Positions 21,653 through 34,436 of a stretch of DNA of 64,000 nt are shown piece by piece (position 1 is the first letter of the stretch; each line of letters starts with the position of its first letter). The notes under the pieces were generated by a model. That model saw only the letters and a program-made list of their open reading frames with translations. It searched no databases and was not told where the DNA came from. This stretch comes from Heracleum sosnowskyi (taxonomy: Eukaryota > Streptophyta > Magnoliopsida > Apiales > Apiaceae): assembly GCA_030848705.1 (NCBI GenBank), contig JAUIZM010000013.1, positions 310,001 to 374,000 on the forward strand, read 5' to 3'. The translations under genes and the position numbers were made by a program.

Positions 21653-24600
21653 CTTGTAAAATAAGTCAAGAATAAAACTTTACGTGATTTTCATTCATTT
21701 ATTGAGAGTAACCCTAAATCCTAACAAGTCAATGACGAGGCTCACAAGCTTTATCCTTATTCTACATGTAAATATCTAAGCTCCAAAAAAATTTCATGTT
21801 TAAACAAGACAATGAAGAAGTTCTAAATTGATTACTTGTTGAATAAGTCGGGAATAAAGCTTTACGTGATTTTCATTAATTTATTGAGAGTAACCCTAAA
21901 TCCTAACAAATCAATGACGAAGCTTACAAGTTTTATCCTTATTCTACATGTAAGTATCTAAACTCCAAACAAATTTTATGTTTAAACAAGACAATAAAGA
22001 AGCTCTAAATGGATTACTTGTTGAATAAGTCAGGAATAAAGCTCTAAGTGGTTTGAATTGAAAGGAAACCCTAAAATCTAAAAAGTTGGTAATGTGTATA
22101 TGAAATTAATTGCTTATTCAATAAGTAAATATCTAAGGGTAAATCAGGTTCATTTTTATTTAAAAAGTCAATAATGAAGCTCTAAATGAATTTCTTGTAA
22201 AATAAGTCAAGAATAAAGCTTTACGTGATTTTCATTCATTTATTGAGAGTAACCCTAAATCCTAACAAGTCAATGACGAGGCTCACGAGTTTTATCCTTA
22301 TTCTACATGTAAGTATCTAAGCTCCAAACAAATTTTATGTTTAAACAAGACAATAAAGAAGCTCTAAATGGATTACTTGTTGAATAAGTCGGGAATAAAG
22401 CTTTACGTGATTTTCATTCATTTATTGAGAGTAACCCTAAATCCTAACAAGTCAATGCCGAAGCTCACAAGTTTTATCCTTATTCTACATGTAAGTATCT
22501 ACGCTCCAAACAAATTTTATGTTTAAACAAGACAATAAAGAAGCTCTAAATGGATTACTTGTTGCATAAGTCGCGAATAAAGCTCTAAGTGGTTTGAACT
22601 GAGAGGAAACCCTAAAATCTAAAAAGTTGGTACTGTGTATATGAAATTAATTGCTTATTCAATAATTAAATATCTAAGGGTAAATCAAGTTCATTTTTGT
22701 TTAAAAAGTCAATAACGAAGATCTAAATGAATTTCTTGTAAAATAAGTCAAGAATAAAGCTTTACGTGATTTTCATTCATTTATTGAGTGTTACCCTAAA
22801 TCCTAACAAGTCAATGACAAGGCTCACAAGTTTTATCCTTATTCTACATGTAAGTATCTAAGCTCCAAACAAATTTTATGTTTAAACAAGACAATAAAGA
22901 AGCTCTAAATTGATTACTTGTTGAATAAGTCGGGAATAAAGCTTTACGTGATTTTCATTCATTTATTGAGAGTAACCCTAAATCCTAACAAGTCAATGCC
23001 GAACTCACAAGTTTTATCCTTATTCTAGATGTAAGTATCTACGCTCCAAACAAATTTTATGTTTAAACAAGACAATAAAGAAGCTCTAAATGGATTACTT
23101 GTTGCATAAGTCGGGAATAAAGCTCTAAGTGGTTTGGATTGAGATGAAACCCTAAAATCTAAAAAGTTGGTAATGTGTATATGAATTTAATTGCTTAGTC
23201 AATAAGTAAATATCTAAGGGTAAATCAATTTCATTTTTATTTAAAAAGTCAATAACGAAGATCTAAATGAATTTCTTGTAAAATAAGTCAAGAATAAAGC
23301 TTTACGTGATTCTCATTCATTTATTGAGAGTAACCCTAAATCCTAACAAGTCAATGACGAGGCTCATGAGTTTTATCCTTATTCTAGATGTAAGTATCTA
23401 AGCTCCAAACAAATTTTATGTTTAAACAAGACAATAAAGAAGCTCTAAATTGATTACTTGTTGAATAAGTCGGGAATAAAGCTTTACGTGATTTTCATTC
23501 ATTTATTGAGAGTAACCCTAAATCCTAACAAGTCAATGACGAAGCTCACAAGTTTTATCCTTATTCTACATGTAAGTATCTAAGCTCCAAACAAATTTTA
23601 TGTTTAAACAAGACAATATAGAAGCTCTAAATGGATTACTTGTTGAATAAGTCGGGAATAAAGCTCTAAGTGGTTTGAATTGAGAGGAAACCCTAAAATC
23701 TAAAAAGTTGGTAATGTGTATATGAAATTAATTGCTTATTCAATAAGTAAATATCTAAGGGTAAATCAAGTTCATTTTTATTTAAAAAGTCAATAATGAA
23801 GCTCTAAATGAATTTCTTGTAAAATAAGTCGGGAATAAAGCTTTACGTGATTTTCATTCATTTATTGAGAGTAACCCTAAATCCTAACAAGTCAATGACG
23901 AAGCTCAAAAGTTTTATCCTTATTCTACATGTAAGTATCTAAGCTCCAAACAAATTTTATGTTTAAACAAGACAATAAAGAAGCTCTAAATGGATTACTT
24001 TTTGAATAAGTCGGGAATAAAGCTCTAAGTGGTTTGAATTGAGAGGAAATCCTAAAATCTAAAAAGTTGGTAATGTGTATATGAAATTAATTTCTTATTC
24101 AATAAGTAAATATCTAAGGGTAAATCAAGTTCATTTTTATTTAAAAAGTCAATAATGAAGCTCTAAATGAATTTCTTGTAAAATAAGTCAAGAATAAAGC
24201 TTTACGTGATTTTCATTCATTTATTGAGAGTAACCCTAAATCCTAACAAGTCAATGACGAGGCTCACAAGTTTTATCCTTATTCTACATGTAAGTATCTA
24301 AGCTCCAAACAAATTTAATGTTTAAACAAAACAATAAAGAAGCTCTAAATGGATTACTTGTTGAATAAGTCGGGAATAAAGCTCTAAGTGGTTTGGATTG
24401 AGAGTAAACCCTAAAATCTAAAAAGTTGGTAATCTGTATATGAAATTAATTGCTTATTCAATAAGTAAATATCTAACGGTAAATCAAGTTCATTTTTATT
24501 AAAAAAGTCAATAACGAAGATCTAAATGAATTTCTTGTAAAATAAGACAAGAATAAAGCTTTACGTGATTTTCATTCATTTATTGAGAGTAACCCTAAAT

Positions 24601-25074
24601 CCTAACAAGTCAATGACGAGGCTCACAAGCTTTATCCTTATTCTACATGTAAGTATCTAAGCTCCAAAAAAATTTCATGTTTAAACAAGACAATGAAGAA
24701 GTTCTAAATTGATTACTTGTTGAATAAGTCGGGAATAAAGCTTTACGTGATTTTCATTAATTTATTGAGAGTAACCCTAAATCCTAACAAATCAATGACG
24801 AAGCTTACAAGTTTTATCCTTATTCTACATGTAAGTATCTAAACTCCAAACAAATTTTATGTTTAAACAAGACAATAAAGAAGCTCTAAATGGATTATTT
24901 GTTGAATAAGTCAGGAATAAAGCTCTAAGTGGTTTGAATTAAAAGGAAACCCTAAAATCTAAAAAGTTGGTAATGTGTATATGAAATTAATTGCTTATTC
25001 AATAAGTAAATATCTAAGGGTAAATCAGGTTCATTTTTATTTAGAAAGTCAATAATGAAGCTCTAAATGAATTT
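21653..25074. repeat. End of 9362-bp repeat, copy 1
   Basis: Units at 21653, 22194, 22735 (540), 23275 (three-mers), 23816, 24175 (two-mers) and 24534 (three-mer). Private marks are useful for dating: AAAACTTTACG at 21653; TACTGTGTAT and TCGCGAATAAAG in the C of 22194; a 1-bp deletion (GCCGAACTCAC) near 23003; GATTCTCAT at 23312; AATCTGTAT in the C of 24175. The deletion, GATTCTCAT and AATCTGTAT are absent from the 9362-bp partner but present at the 26.49-kb partner. Confidence 0.92.
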
Positions 25075-27413
25075 CTTGTAAAATAAGTCAAGAATAAAGC
25101 TTTACGTGATTTTCATTCATTTATTGAGAGTAACCCTAAATCCTAACAAGTCAATGACGAGGCTCACGAGTTTTATCCTTATTCTACATGTAAGTATCTA
25201 AGCTCCAAACAAATTTTATGTTTAAACAAGACAATAAAGAAGCTCTAAATTGATTACTTGTTGAATAAGTCGGGAATAAAGCTTTACGTGATTTTCATTC
25301 ATTTATTGAGAGTAACCCTAAATCCTAACAAGTCAATGACGAAGCTCACAAGTTTTATCCTTATTCTACATGTAAGTATCTAAGCTCCAAACAAATTTTA
25401 TGTTTAAACAAGACAATAAAGAAGCTCTAAATGGATTACTTGTTGAATAAGTCGGGAATAAAGCTCTAAGTGGTTTGAATTGAGAGGAAACCCTAAAATC
25501 TAAAAAGTTGGTAATGTGTATATGAAATTAATTGCTTATTCAATAAGTAAATATCTAAGGGTAAATCAAGTTCATTTTTATTTAAAAAGTCAATAATGAA
25601 GCTCTAAATGAATTTCTTGTAAAATAAGTCGGGAATAAAGCTTTACGTGATTTTCATTCATTTATTGAGAGTAACCCTAAATCCTAACAAGTCAATGACG
25701 AAGCTCAAAAGTTTTATCTTTATTCTACATGTAAGTATCTAAGCTCCAAACAAATTTTATGTTTAAACAAGACAATAAAGAAGCTCTAAATGGATTACTT
25801 GTTGAATAAGTCGGGAATAAAGCTCTAAGTGGTTTGAATTGAGAGGAAATCCTAAAATCTAAAAAGTTGGTAATGTGTATATGAAATTAATTTCTTATTC
25901 AATAAGTAAATATCTAAGGGTAAATCAAGTTCATTTTTATTTAAAAAGTCAATAATGAAGCTCTAAATGAATTTCTTGTAAAATAAGTCAAGAATAAAGC
26001 TTTACGTGATTTTCATTCATTTTGAGAGTAACCCTAAATCCTAACAAGTCAATGACGAGGCTCACAAGTTTTATCCTTATTCTACATGTAAGTATCTAAG
26101 CTCCAAACAAATTTAATGTTTAAACAAAACAATAAAGAAGCTCTAAATGGATTACTTGTTGAATAAGTCGGGAATAAAGCTCTAAGTGGTTTGGATTGAG
26201 AGTAAACCCTAAAATCTAAAAAGTTGGTAATGTGTATATGAAATTAATTGCTTATTCAATAAGTAAATATCTAACGGTAAATCAAGTTCATTTTTATTAA
26301 AAAAGTCAATAACAAAGATCTAAATGAATTTCTTGTAAAATAAGTCAAGAATAAAGCTTTACGTGATTTTCATTCATTTATTGAGAGTAACCCTAAATCC
26401 TAACAAGTCAATGACGAGGCTCACAAGCTTTATCCTTATTCTACATGTAAGTATCTAAGCTCCAAAAAAATTTCATGTTTAAACAAGACAATGAAGAAGT
26501 TCTAAATTGATTACTTGTTGAATAAGTCGGGAATAAAGCTTTATGTGATTTTCATTAATTTATTGAGAGTAACCCTAAATCCTAACAAATCAATGACGAA
26601 GCTTACAAGTTTTATCCTTATTCTACATGTAAGTATCTAAACTCCAAACAAATTTTATGTTTAAACAAGACAATAAAGAAGCTCTAAATGGATTACTTGT
26701 TGAATAAGTCAGGAATAAAGCTCTAAGTGGTTTGAATTGAAAGGAAACCCTAAAATCTAAAAAGTTGGTAATGTGTATATGAAATTAATTGCTTATTCAA
26801 TAAGTAAATATCTAAGGGTAAATCAGGTTCATTTTTATTTAAAAAGTCAATAATGAAGCTCTAAATGAATTTCTTGTAAAATAAGTCAAGAATAAAGCTT
26901 TACGTGATTTTCATTCATTTATTGAGAGTAACCCTAAATCCTAACAAGTCAATGACGAGGCTCACGAGTTTTATCCTTATTCTACATGTAAGTATCTAAG
27001 CTCCAAACAAATTTTATGTTTAAACAAGACAATAAAGAAGCTCTAAATTGATTACTTGTTGAATAAGTCGGGAATAAAGCTTTACGTGATTTTCATTCAT
27101 TTATTGAGAGTAACCCTAAATCCTAACAAGTCAATCACGAATCTCACAAGTTTTATCCTTATTCTACATGTAAGTATCTACGCTCCAAACAAATTTTATG
27201 TTTAAACAAGACAATAAAGAAGCTCTAAATGGATTACTTGTTGCGTAAGTCGGGAATAAAGCTCTAAGTGGTTTGAACTGAGAGGAAACCCTAAAATCTA
27301 AAAAGTTGGTAATGTGTATATGAAATTAATTGCTTATTCAATAAGTAAATATCTAAGGGTAAATCAAGTTCATTTTTGTTTAAAAAGTCAATAACGAAGA
27401 TCTAAATGAATTT
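25075..27413. repeat. 9362-bp repeat, copy 2, start (junction unit included)
   Basis: Units at 25075 (541), 25616 (359), 25975 (357), 26332 (541) and 26873 (541). The unit at 25075 is a hybrid: A has CACGAG with CTACATG (lineage of 2881), while B and C have GACGAAGCTC and GAATTGAGAGG (lineage of 1083/15713). The breakpoint lies between 25187 and 25344. The same hybrid is found at 61103. Confidence 0.9.
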
Positions 27414-30400
27414 CTTGTAAAATAAGTCAAGAATAAAGCTTTACGTGATTTTCATTCATTTATTGAGTGTAACCCTAAATCCTAACAAGTCAATGACGAG
27501 GCTCACAAGTTTTATCCTTATTCTACATGTAAGTATCTAAGCTCCAAACAAATTTTATGTTTAAACAAGACAATAAAGAAGCTCTAAATTGATTACTTGT
27601 TGAATAAGTCGGGAATAAAGCTTTACGTGATTTTCATTCATTTATTGAGAGTAACCCTAAATCCTAACAAGTCAATGCCGAAGCTCACAAGTTTTATCCT
27701 TATTCTACATGTAAGTATCTACGCTCCAAACAAATTTTATGTTTAAACAAGACAATAAAGAAGCTCTAAATGGATTACTTGTTGCATAAGTCGGGAATAA
27801 AGCTCTAAGTGGTTTGGATTGAGATGAAACCCTAAAATCTAAAAAGTTGGTAATGTGTATATGAATTTAATTGCTTAGTCAATAAGTAAATATCTAAGGG
27901 TAAATCAATTTCATTTTTATTTAAAAAGTCAATAACGAAGATCTAAATGAATTTCTTGTAAAATAAGTCAAGAATAAAGCTTTACGTGATTTTCATTCAT
28001 TTATTGAGAGTAACCCTAAATCCTAACAAGTCAATGACGAAGCTCACGAGTTTTATCCTTATTCTAGATGTAAGTATCTAAGCTCCAAACAAATTTTATG
28101 TTTAAACAAGACAATAAAGAAGCTCTAAATTGATTACTTGTTGAATAAGTCGAGAATAAAGCTTTACGTGATTTTCATTCATTTATTGAGAGTAACCCTA
28201 AATCCTAACAAGTCAATGACGAAGCTCACAAGTTTTATCCTTATTCTACATGTAAGTATCTAAGCTCCAAACAAATTTTATGTTTAAACAAGACAATAAA
28301 GAAGCTCTAAATGGATTACTTGTTGAATAAGTCGGGAATAAAGCTCTAAGTGGTTTGAATTGAGAGGAAACCCTAAAATCTAAAAAGTTGGTAATGTGTA
28401 TATGAAATTAATTGCTTATTCAATAAGTAAATATCTAAGGGTAAATCAAGTTCATTTTTATTTAAAAAGTCAATAATGAAGCTCTAAATGAATTTCTTGT
28501 AAAATAAGTCGGGAATAAAGCTTTACGTGATTTTCATTCATTTATTGAGAGTAACCCTAAATCCTAACAAGTCAATGACGAAGCTCAAAAGTTTTATCCT
28601 TATTCTACATGTAAGTATCTAAGCTCCAAACAAATTTTATGTTTAAACAAGACAATAAAGAAGCTCTAAATGGATTACTTGTTGAATAAGTCGGGAATAA
28701 AGCTCTAAGTGGTTTGAATTGAGAGGAAATCCTAAAATCTAAAAAGTTGGTAATGTGTATATGAAATTAATTGCTTATTCAATAAGTAAATATCTAAGGG
28801 TAAATCAAGTTCATTTTTTTAAAAAAAGTCAATAATGAAGCTCTAAATGAATTTCTTGTAAAATAAGTCAAGAATAAAGCTTTACGTGATTTTCATTCAT
28901 TTATTGAGAGTAACCCTAAATCCTAACAAGTCAATGACGAGGCTCACAAGTTTTATCCTTATTCTACATGTAAGTATCTAAGCTCCAAACAAATTTTATG
29001 TTTAAACAAGACAATAAAGAAGCTCTAAATGGATTACTTGTTGAATAAGTCGGGAATAAAGCTCTAAGTGGTTTGAATTGAGAGGAAATCCTAAAATCTA
29101 AAAAGTTGGTAATGTGTATATGAAATTAATTGCTTATTCAATAAGTAAATATCTAAGGGTAAATCAAGTTAATTTTTGTTTAAAAAGTCAATAACGAAGA
29201 TCTAAATGAATTTCTTGTAAAATAAGTCAAGAATAAAGCTTTACGTGATTTTCATTCATTTATTGAGTGTAACCCTAAATCCTAACAAGTCAATGACGAG
29301 GCTCACAAGTTTTATCCTTATTCTACATGTAAGTATCTAAGCTCCAAACAAATTTTATGTTTAAACAAGACAATAAAGAAGCTCTAAATTGATTACTTGT
29401 TGAATAAGTCGGGAATAAAGCTTTACGTGATTTTCATTCATTTATTGAGAGTAACCCTAAATCCTAACAAGTCAATGCCGAAGCTCACAAGTTTTATCCT
29501 TATTCTACATGTAAGTATCTACGCTCCAAACAAATTTTATGTTTAAACAAGACAATAAAGAAGCTCTAAATGGATTACTTGTTGCATAAGTCGGGAATAA
29601 AGCTCTAAGTGGTTTGGATTGAGATGAAACCCTAAAATCTAAAAAGTTGGTAATGTGTATCTGAATTTAATTGCTTAGTCAATAAGTAAATATCTAAGGG
29701 TAAATCAATTTCATTTTTATTTAAAAAGTCAATAACGAAGATCTAAATGAATTTCTTGTAAAATAAGTCAAGAATAAAGCTTTACGTGATTTTCATTCAT
29801 TTATTGAGAGTAACCCTAAATCCTAACAAGTCAATGACGAGGCTCACGAGTTTTATCCTTATTCTAGATGTAAGTATCTAAGCTCCAAACAAATTTTATG
29901 TTTAAACAAGACAATAAAGAAGCTCTAAATTGATTACTTGTTGAATAAGTCGAGAATAAAGCTTTACGTGATTTTCATTCATTTATTGAGAGTAACCCTA
30001 AATCCTAACAAGTCAATGACGAAGCTCACAAGTTTTATCCTTATTCTACATGTAAGTATCTAAGCTCCAAACAAATTTTATGTTTAAACAAGACAATAAA
30101 GAAGCTCTAAATGGATTACTTGTTGAATAAGTCGGGAATAAAGCTCTAAGTGGTTTGAATTGAGAGGAAACCCTAAAATCTAAAAAGTTGGTAATGTGTA
30201 TATGAAATTAATTGCTTATTCAATAAGTAAATATCTAAGGGTAAATCAAGTTCATTTTTATTTAAAAAGTCAATAATGAAGCTCTAAATGAATTTCTTGT
30301 AAAATAAGTCGGGAATAAAGTTTTACGTGATTTTCATTCATTTATTGGGAGTAACCCTAAATCCTAACAAGTCAATGACGAAGCTCAAAAGTTTTATCCT

Positions 30401-31013
30401 TATTCTACATGTAAGTATCTAAGCTCCAAACAAATTTTATGTTTAAACAAGACAATAAAGAAGCTCTAAATGGATTACTTGTTGAATAAGTCGGGAATAA
30501 AGCTCTAAGTGGTTTGAATTGAGAGGAAATCCTAAAATCTAAAAAGTTGGTAATGTGTATATGAAATTAATTGCTTATTCAATAAGTAAATATCTAAGGG
30601 TAAATCAAGTTCATTTTTTTTTAAAAAGTCAATAATGAAGCTCTAAATGAATTTCTTGTAAAATAAGTCAAGAATAAAGCTTTACGTGATTTTCATTCAT
30701 TTATTGAGAGTAACCCTAAATCCTAACAAGTCAATGACGAGGCTCACAAGTTTTATCCTTATTCTACATGTAAGTATCTAAGCTCCAAACAAATTTAATG
30801 TTTAAACAAAACAATAAAGAAGCTCTAAATGGATTACTTGTTGAATAAGTCGGGAATAAAGCTCTAAGTGGTTTGGATTGAGAGTAAACCCTAAAATCTA
30901 AAAAGTTGGTAATGTGTATATGAAATTAATTGCTTATTCAATAAGTAAATATCTAACGGTAAATCAAGTTCATTTTTATTAAAAAAGTCAATAACGAAGA
31001 TCTAAATGAATTT
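27414..31013. repeat. 1800-bp block pair within 9362-bp copy 2
   Basis: Units at 27414, 27955, 28496, 28855, 29214, 29755, 30296 and 30655 correspond one for one to 18052-21652 at an offset of 9362. Here the long T tract at 30614 is T9A5, giving 359 bp, not 360. Confidence 0.92.
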
Positions 31014-34000
31014 CTTGTAAAATAAGTCAAGAATAAAACTTTACGTGATTTTCATTCATTTATTGAGAGTAACCCTAAATCCTAACAAGTCAATGACGAG
31101 GCTCACAAGCTTTATCCTTATTCTACATGTAAGTATCTAAGCTCCAAAAAAATTTCATGTTTAAACAAGACAATGAAGAAGTTCTAAATTGATTACTTGT
31201 TGAATAAGTCGGGAATAAAGCTTTACGTGATTTTCATTAATTTATTGAGAGTAACCCTAAATCCTAACAAATCAATGACGAAGCTTACAAGTTTTATCCT
31301 TATTCTACATGTAAGTATCTAAACTCCAAACAAATTTTATGTTTAAACAAGACAATAAAGAAGCTCTAAATGGATTACTTGTTGAATAAGTCAGGAATAA
31401 AGCTCTAAGTGGTTTGAATTGAAAGGAAACCCTAAAATCTAAGAAGTTGGTAATGTGTATATGAAATTAATTGCTTATTCAATAAGTAAATATCTAAGGG
31501 TAAATCAGGTTCATTTTTATTTAAAAAGTCAATAATGAAGCTCTAAATGAATTTCTTGTAAAATAAGTCAAGAATAAAGCTTTACGTGATTTTCATTCAT
31601 TTATTGAGAGTAACCCTAAATCCTAACAAGTCAATGACGAGGCTCACGAGTTTTATCCTTATTCTACATGTAAGTATCTAAGCTCCAAACAAATTTTATG
31701 TTTAAACAAGACAATAAAGAAGCTCTAAATGGATTACTTGTTGAATAAGTCGGGAATAAAGCTTTACGTGATTTTCATTCATTTATTGAGAGTAACCCTA
31801 AATCCTAACAAGTCAATGCCGAAGCTCACAAGTTTTATCCTTATTTTACATGTAAGTATCTACGCTCCAAACAAATTTTATGTTTAAACAAGACAATAAA
31901 GAAGCTCTAAATGGATTACTTGTTGCATAAGTCGCGAATAAAGCTCTAAGTGGTTTGAACTGAGAGGAAACCCTAAAATCTAAAAAGTTGGTACTGTGTA
32001 TATGAAATTAATTGCTTATTCAATAATTAAATATCTAAGGGTAAATCAAGTTCATTTTTGTTTAAAAAGTCAATAACGAAGATCTAAATGAATTTCTTGT
32101 AAAATAAGTCAAGAATAAAGCTTTACGTGATTTTCATTCATTTATTGAGTGTTACCCTAAATCCTAACAAGTCAATGACAAGGCTCACAAGTTTTATCCT
32201 TATTCTACATGTAAGTATCTAAGCTCCAAAGAAATTTTATGTTTAAACAAGACAATAAAGAAGCTCTAAATTGATTACTTGTTGAATAAGTCGGGAATAA
32301 AGCTTTACGTGATTTTCATTCATTTATTGAGAGTAACCCTAAATCCTAACAAGTCAATGCCGAAGCTCACAAGTTTTATCCTTATTCTAGATGTAAGTAT
32401 CTACGCTCCAAACAAATTTTATGTTTAAACAAGACAATAAAGAAGCTCTAAATGGATTACTTGTTGCATAAGTCGGGAATAAAGCTCTAAGTGGTTTGGA
32501 TTGAGATGAAACCCTAAAATCTAAAAAGTTGGTAATGTGTATATGAATTTAATTGCTTAGTCAATAAGTAAATATCTAAGGGTAAATCAATTTCATTTTT
32601 ATTTAAAAAGTCAATAACGAAGATCTAAATGAATTTCTTGTAAAATAAGTCAAGAATAAAGCTTTATGTGATTTTCATTCATTTATTGAGAGTAACCCTA
32701 AATCCTAACAAGTCAATGACGAGGCTCATGAGTTTTATCCTTATTCTAGATGTAAGTATCTAAGCTCCAAACAAATTTTATGTTTAAACAAGACAATAAA
32801 GAAGCTCTAAATTGATTACTTGTTGAATAAGTCGGGAATAAAGCTTTACGTGATTTTCATTCATTTATTGAGAGTAACCCTAAATCCTAACAAGTCAATG
32901 ACGAAGCTCACAAGTTTTATCCTTATTCTACATGTAAGTATCTAAGCTCCAAACAAATTTTATGTTTAAACAAGACAATATAGAAGCTCTAAATGGATTA
33001 CTTGTTGAATAAGTCGGGAATAAAGCTCTAAGTGGTTTGAATTGAGAGGAAACCCTAAAATCTAAAAAGTTGGTAATGTGTATATGAAATTAATTGCTTA
33101 TTCAATAAGTAAATATCTAAGGGTAAATCAAGTTCATTTTTATTTAAAAAGTCAATAATGAAGCTCTAAATGAATTTCTTGTAAAATAAGTCGGGAATAA
33201 AGCTTTACGTGATTTTCATTCATTTATTGAGAGTAACCCTAAATCCTAACAAGTCAATGACGAAGCTCAAAAGTTTTATCCTTATTCTACATGTAAGTAT
33301 CTAAGCTCCAAACAAATTTTATGTTTAAACAAGACAATAAAGAAGCTCTAAATGGATTACTTTTTGAATAAGTCGGGAATAAAGCTCTAAGTGGTTTGAA
33401 TTGAGAGGAAATCCTAAAATCTAAAAAGTTGGTAATGTGTATATGAAATTAATTTCTTATTCAATAAGTAAATATCTAAGGGTAAATCAAGTTCATTTTT
33501 ATTTAAAAAGTCAATAATGAAGCTCTAAATGAATTTCTTGTAAAATAAGTCAAGAATAAAGCTTTACGTGATTTTCATTCATTTATTGAGAGTAACCCTA
33601 AATCCTAACAAGTCAATGACGAGGCTCACAAGTTTTATCCTTATTCTACATGTAAGTATCTAAGCTCCAAACAAATTTAATGTTTAAACAAAACAATAAA
33701 GAAGCTCTAAATGGATTACTTGTTGAATAAGTCGGGAATAAAGCTCTAAGTGGTTTGGATTGAGAGTAAACCCTAAAATCTAAAAAGTTGGTAATGTGTA
33801 TATGAAATTAATTGCTTATTCAATAAGTAAATATCTAACGGTAAATCAAGTTCATTTTTATTAAAAAAGTCAATAACGAAGATCTAAATGAATTTCTTGT
33901 AAAATAAGTCAAGAATAAAGCTTTACGTGATTTTCATTCATTTATTGAGAGTAACCCTAAATCCTAACAAGTCAATGACGAGGCTCACAAGCTTTATCCT

Positions 34001-34436
34001 TATTCTACATGTAAGTATCTAAGCTCCAAAAAAATTTCATGTTTAAACAAGACAATGAAGAAGTTCTAAATTGATTACTTGTTGAATAAGTCGGGAATAA
34101 AGCTTTACGTGATTTTCATTCATTTATTGAGAGTAACCCTAAATCCTAACAAGTCAATGACGAATCTCACAAGTTTTATCCTTATTCTACATGTAAGTAT
34201 CTACGCTCCAAACAAATTTTATGTTTAAACAAGACAATAAAGAAGCTCTAAATGGATTACTTGTTGCGTAAGTCGGGAATAAAGCTCTAAGTGGTTTGAA
34301 CTGAGAGGAAACCCTAAAATCTAAAAAGTTGGTAATGTGTATATGAAATTAATTGCTTATTCAATAAGTAAATATCTAAGGGTAAATCAAGTTCATTTTT
34401 GTTTAAAAAGTCAATAACGAAGATCTAAATGAATTT
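31014..34436. repeat. 9362-bp repeat, copy 2, end
   Basis: Units at 31014, 31555, 32096, 32637 (three-mers), 33178, 33537 (two-mers) and 33896 (three-mer) correspond to 21653-25074. The unit at 32096 is full length (541) because it lacks the 1-bp deletion of its partner at 22735. The final unit is the hybrid that opens the 31-kb right copy. Confidence 0.92.
33896..34436. repeat. Hybrid three-mer at the 31-kb duplication junction
   Basis: A has CAAGCTTTATCC, AAAAAAATTTCATG and GAAGAAGTTC (lineage of 2340, 16970, 24534). B and C have GACGAATCTC, CTACGCTCC, TTGCGTAAG and GAACTGAG (lineage of 2881). The switch is bracketed between about 34065 and 34155. To its left the units match the 9362-bp series; from 34078 onward they match 3063 onward at an offset of exactly 31015. 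This is what an unequal crossover joining the end of one 31-kb unit to the start of the next would leave. Confidence 0.88.
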
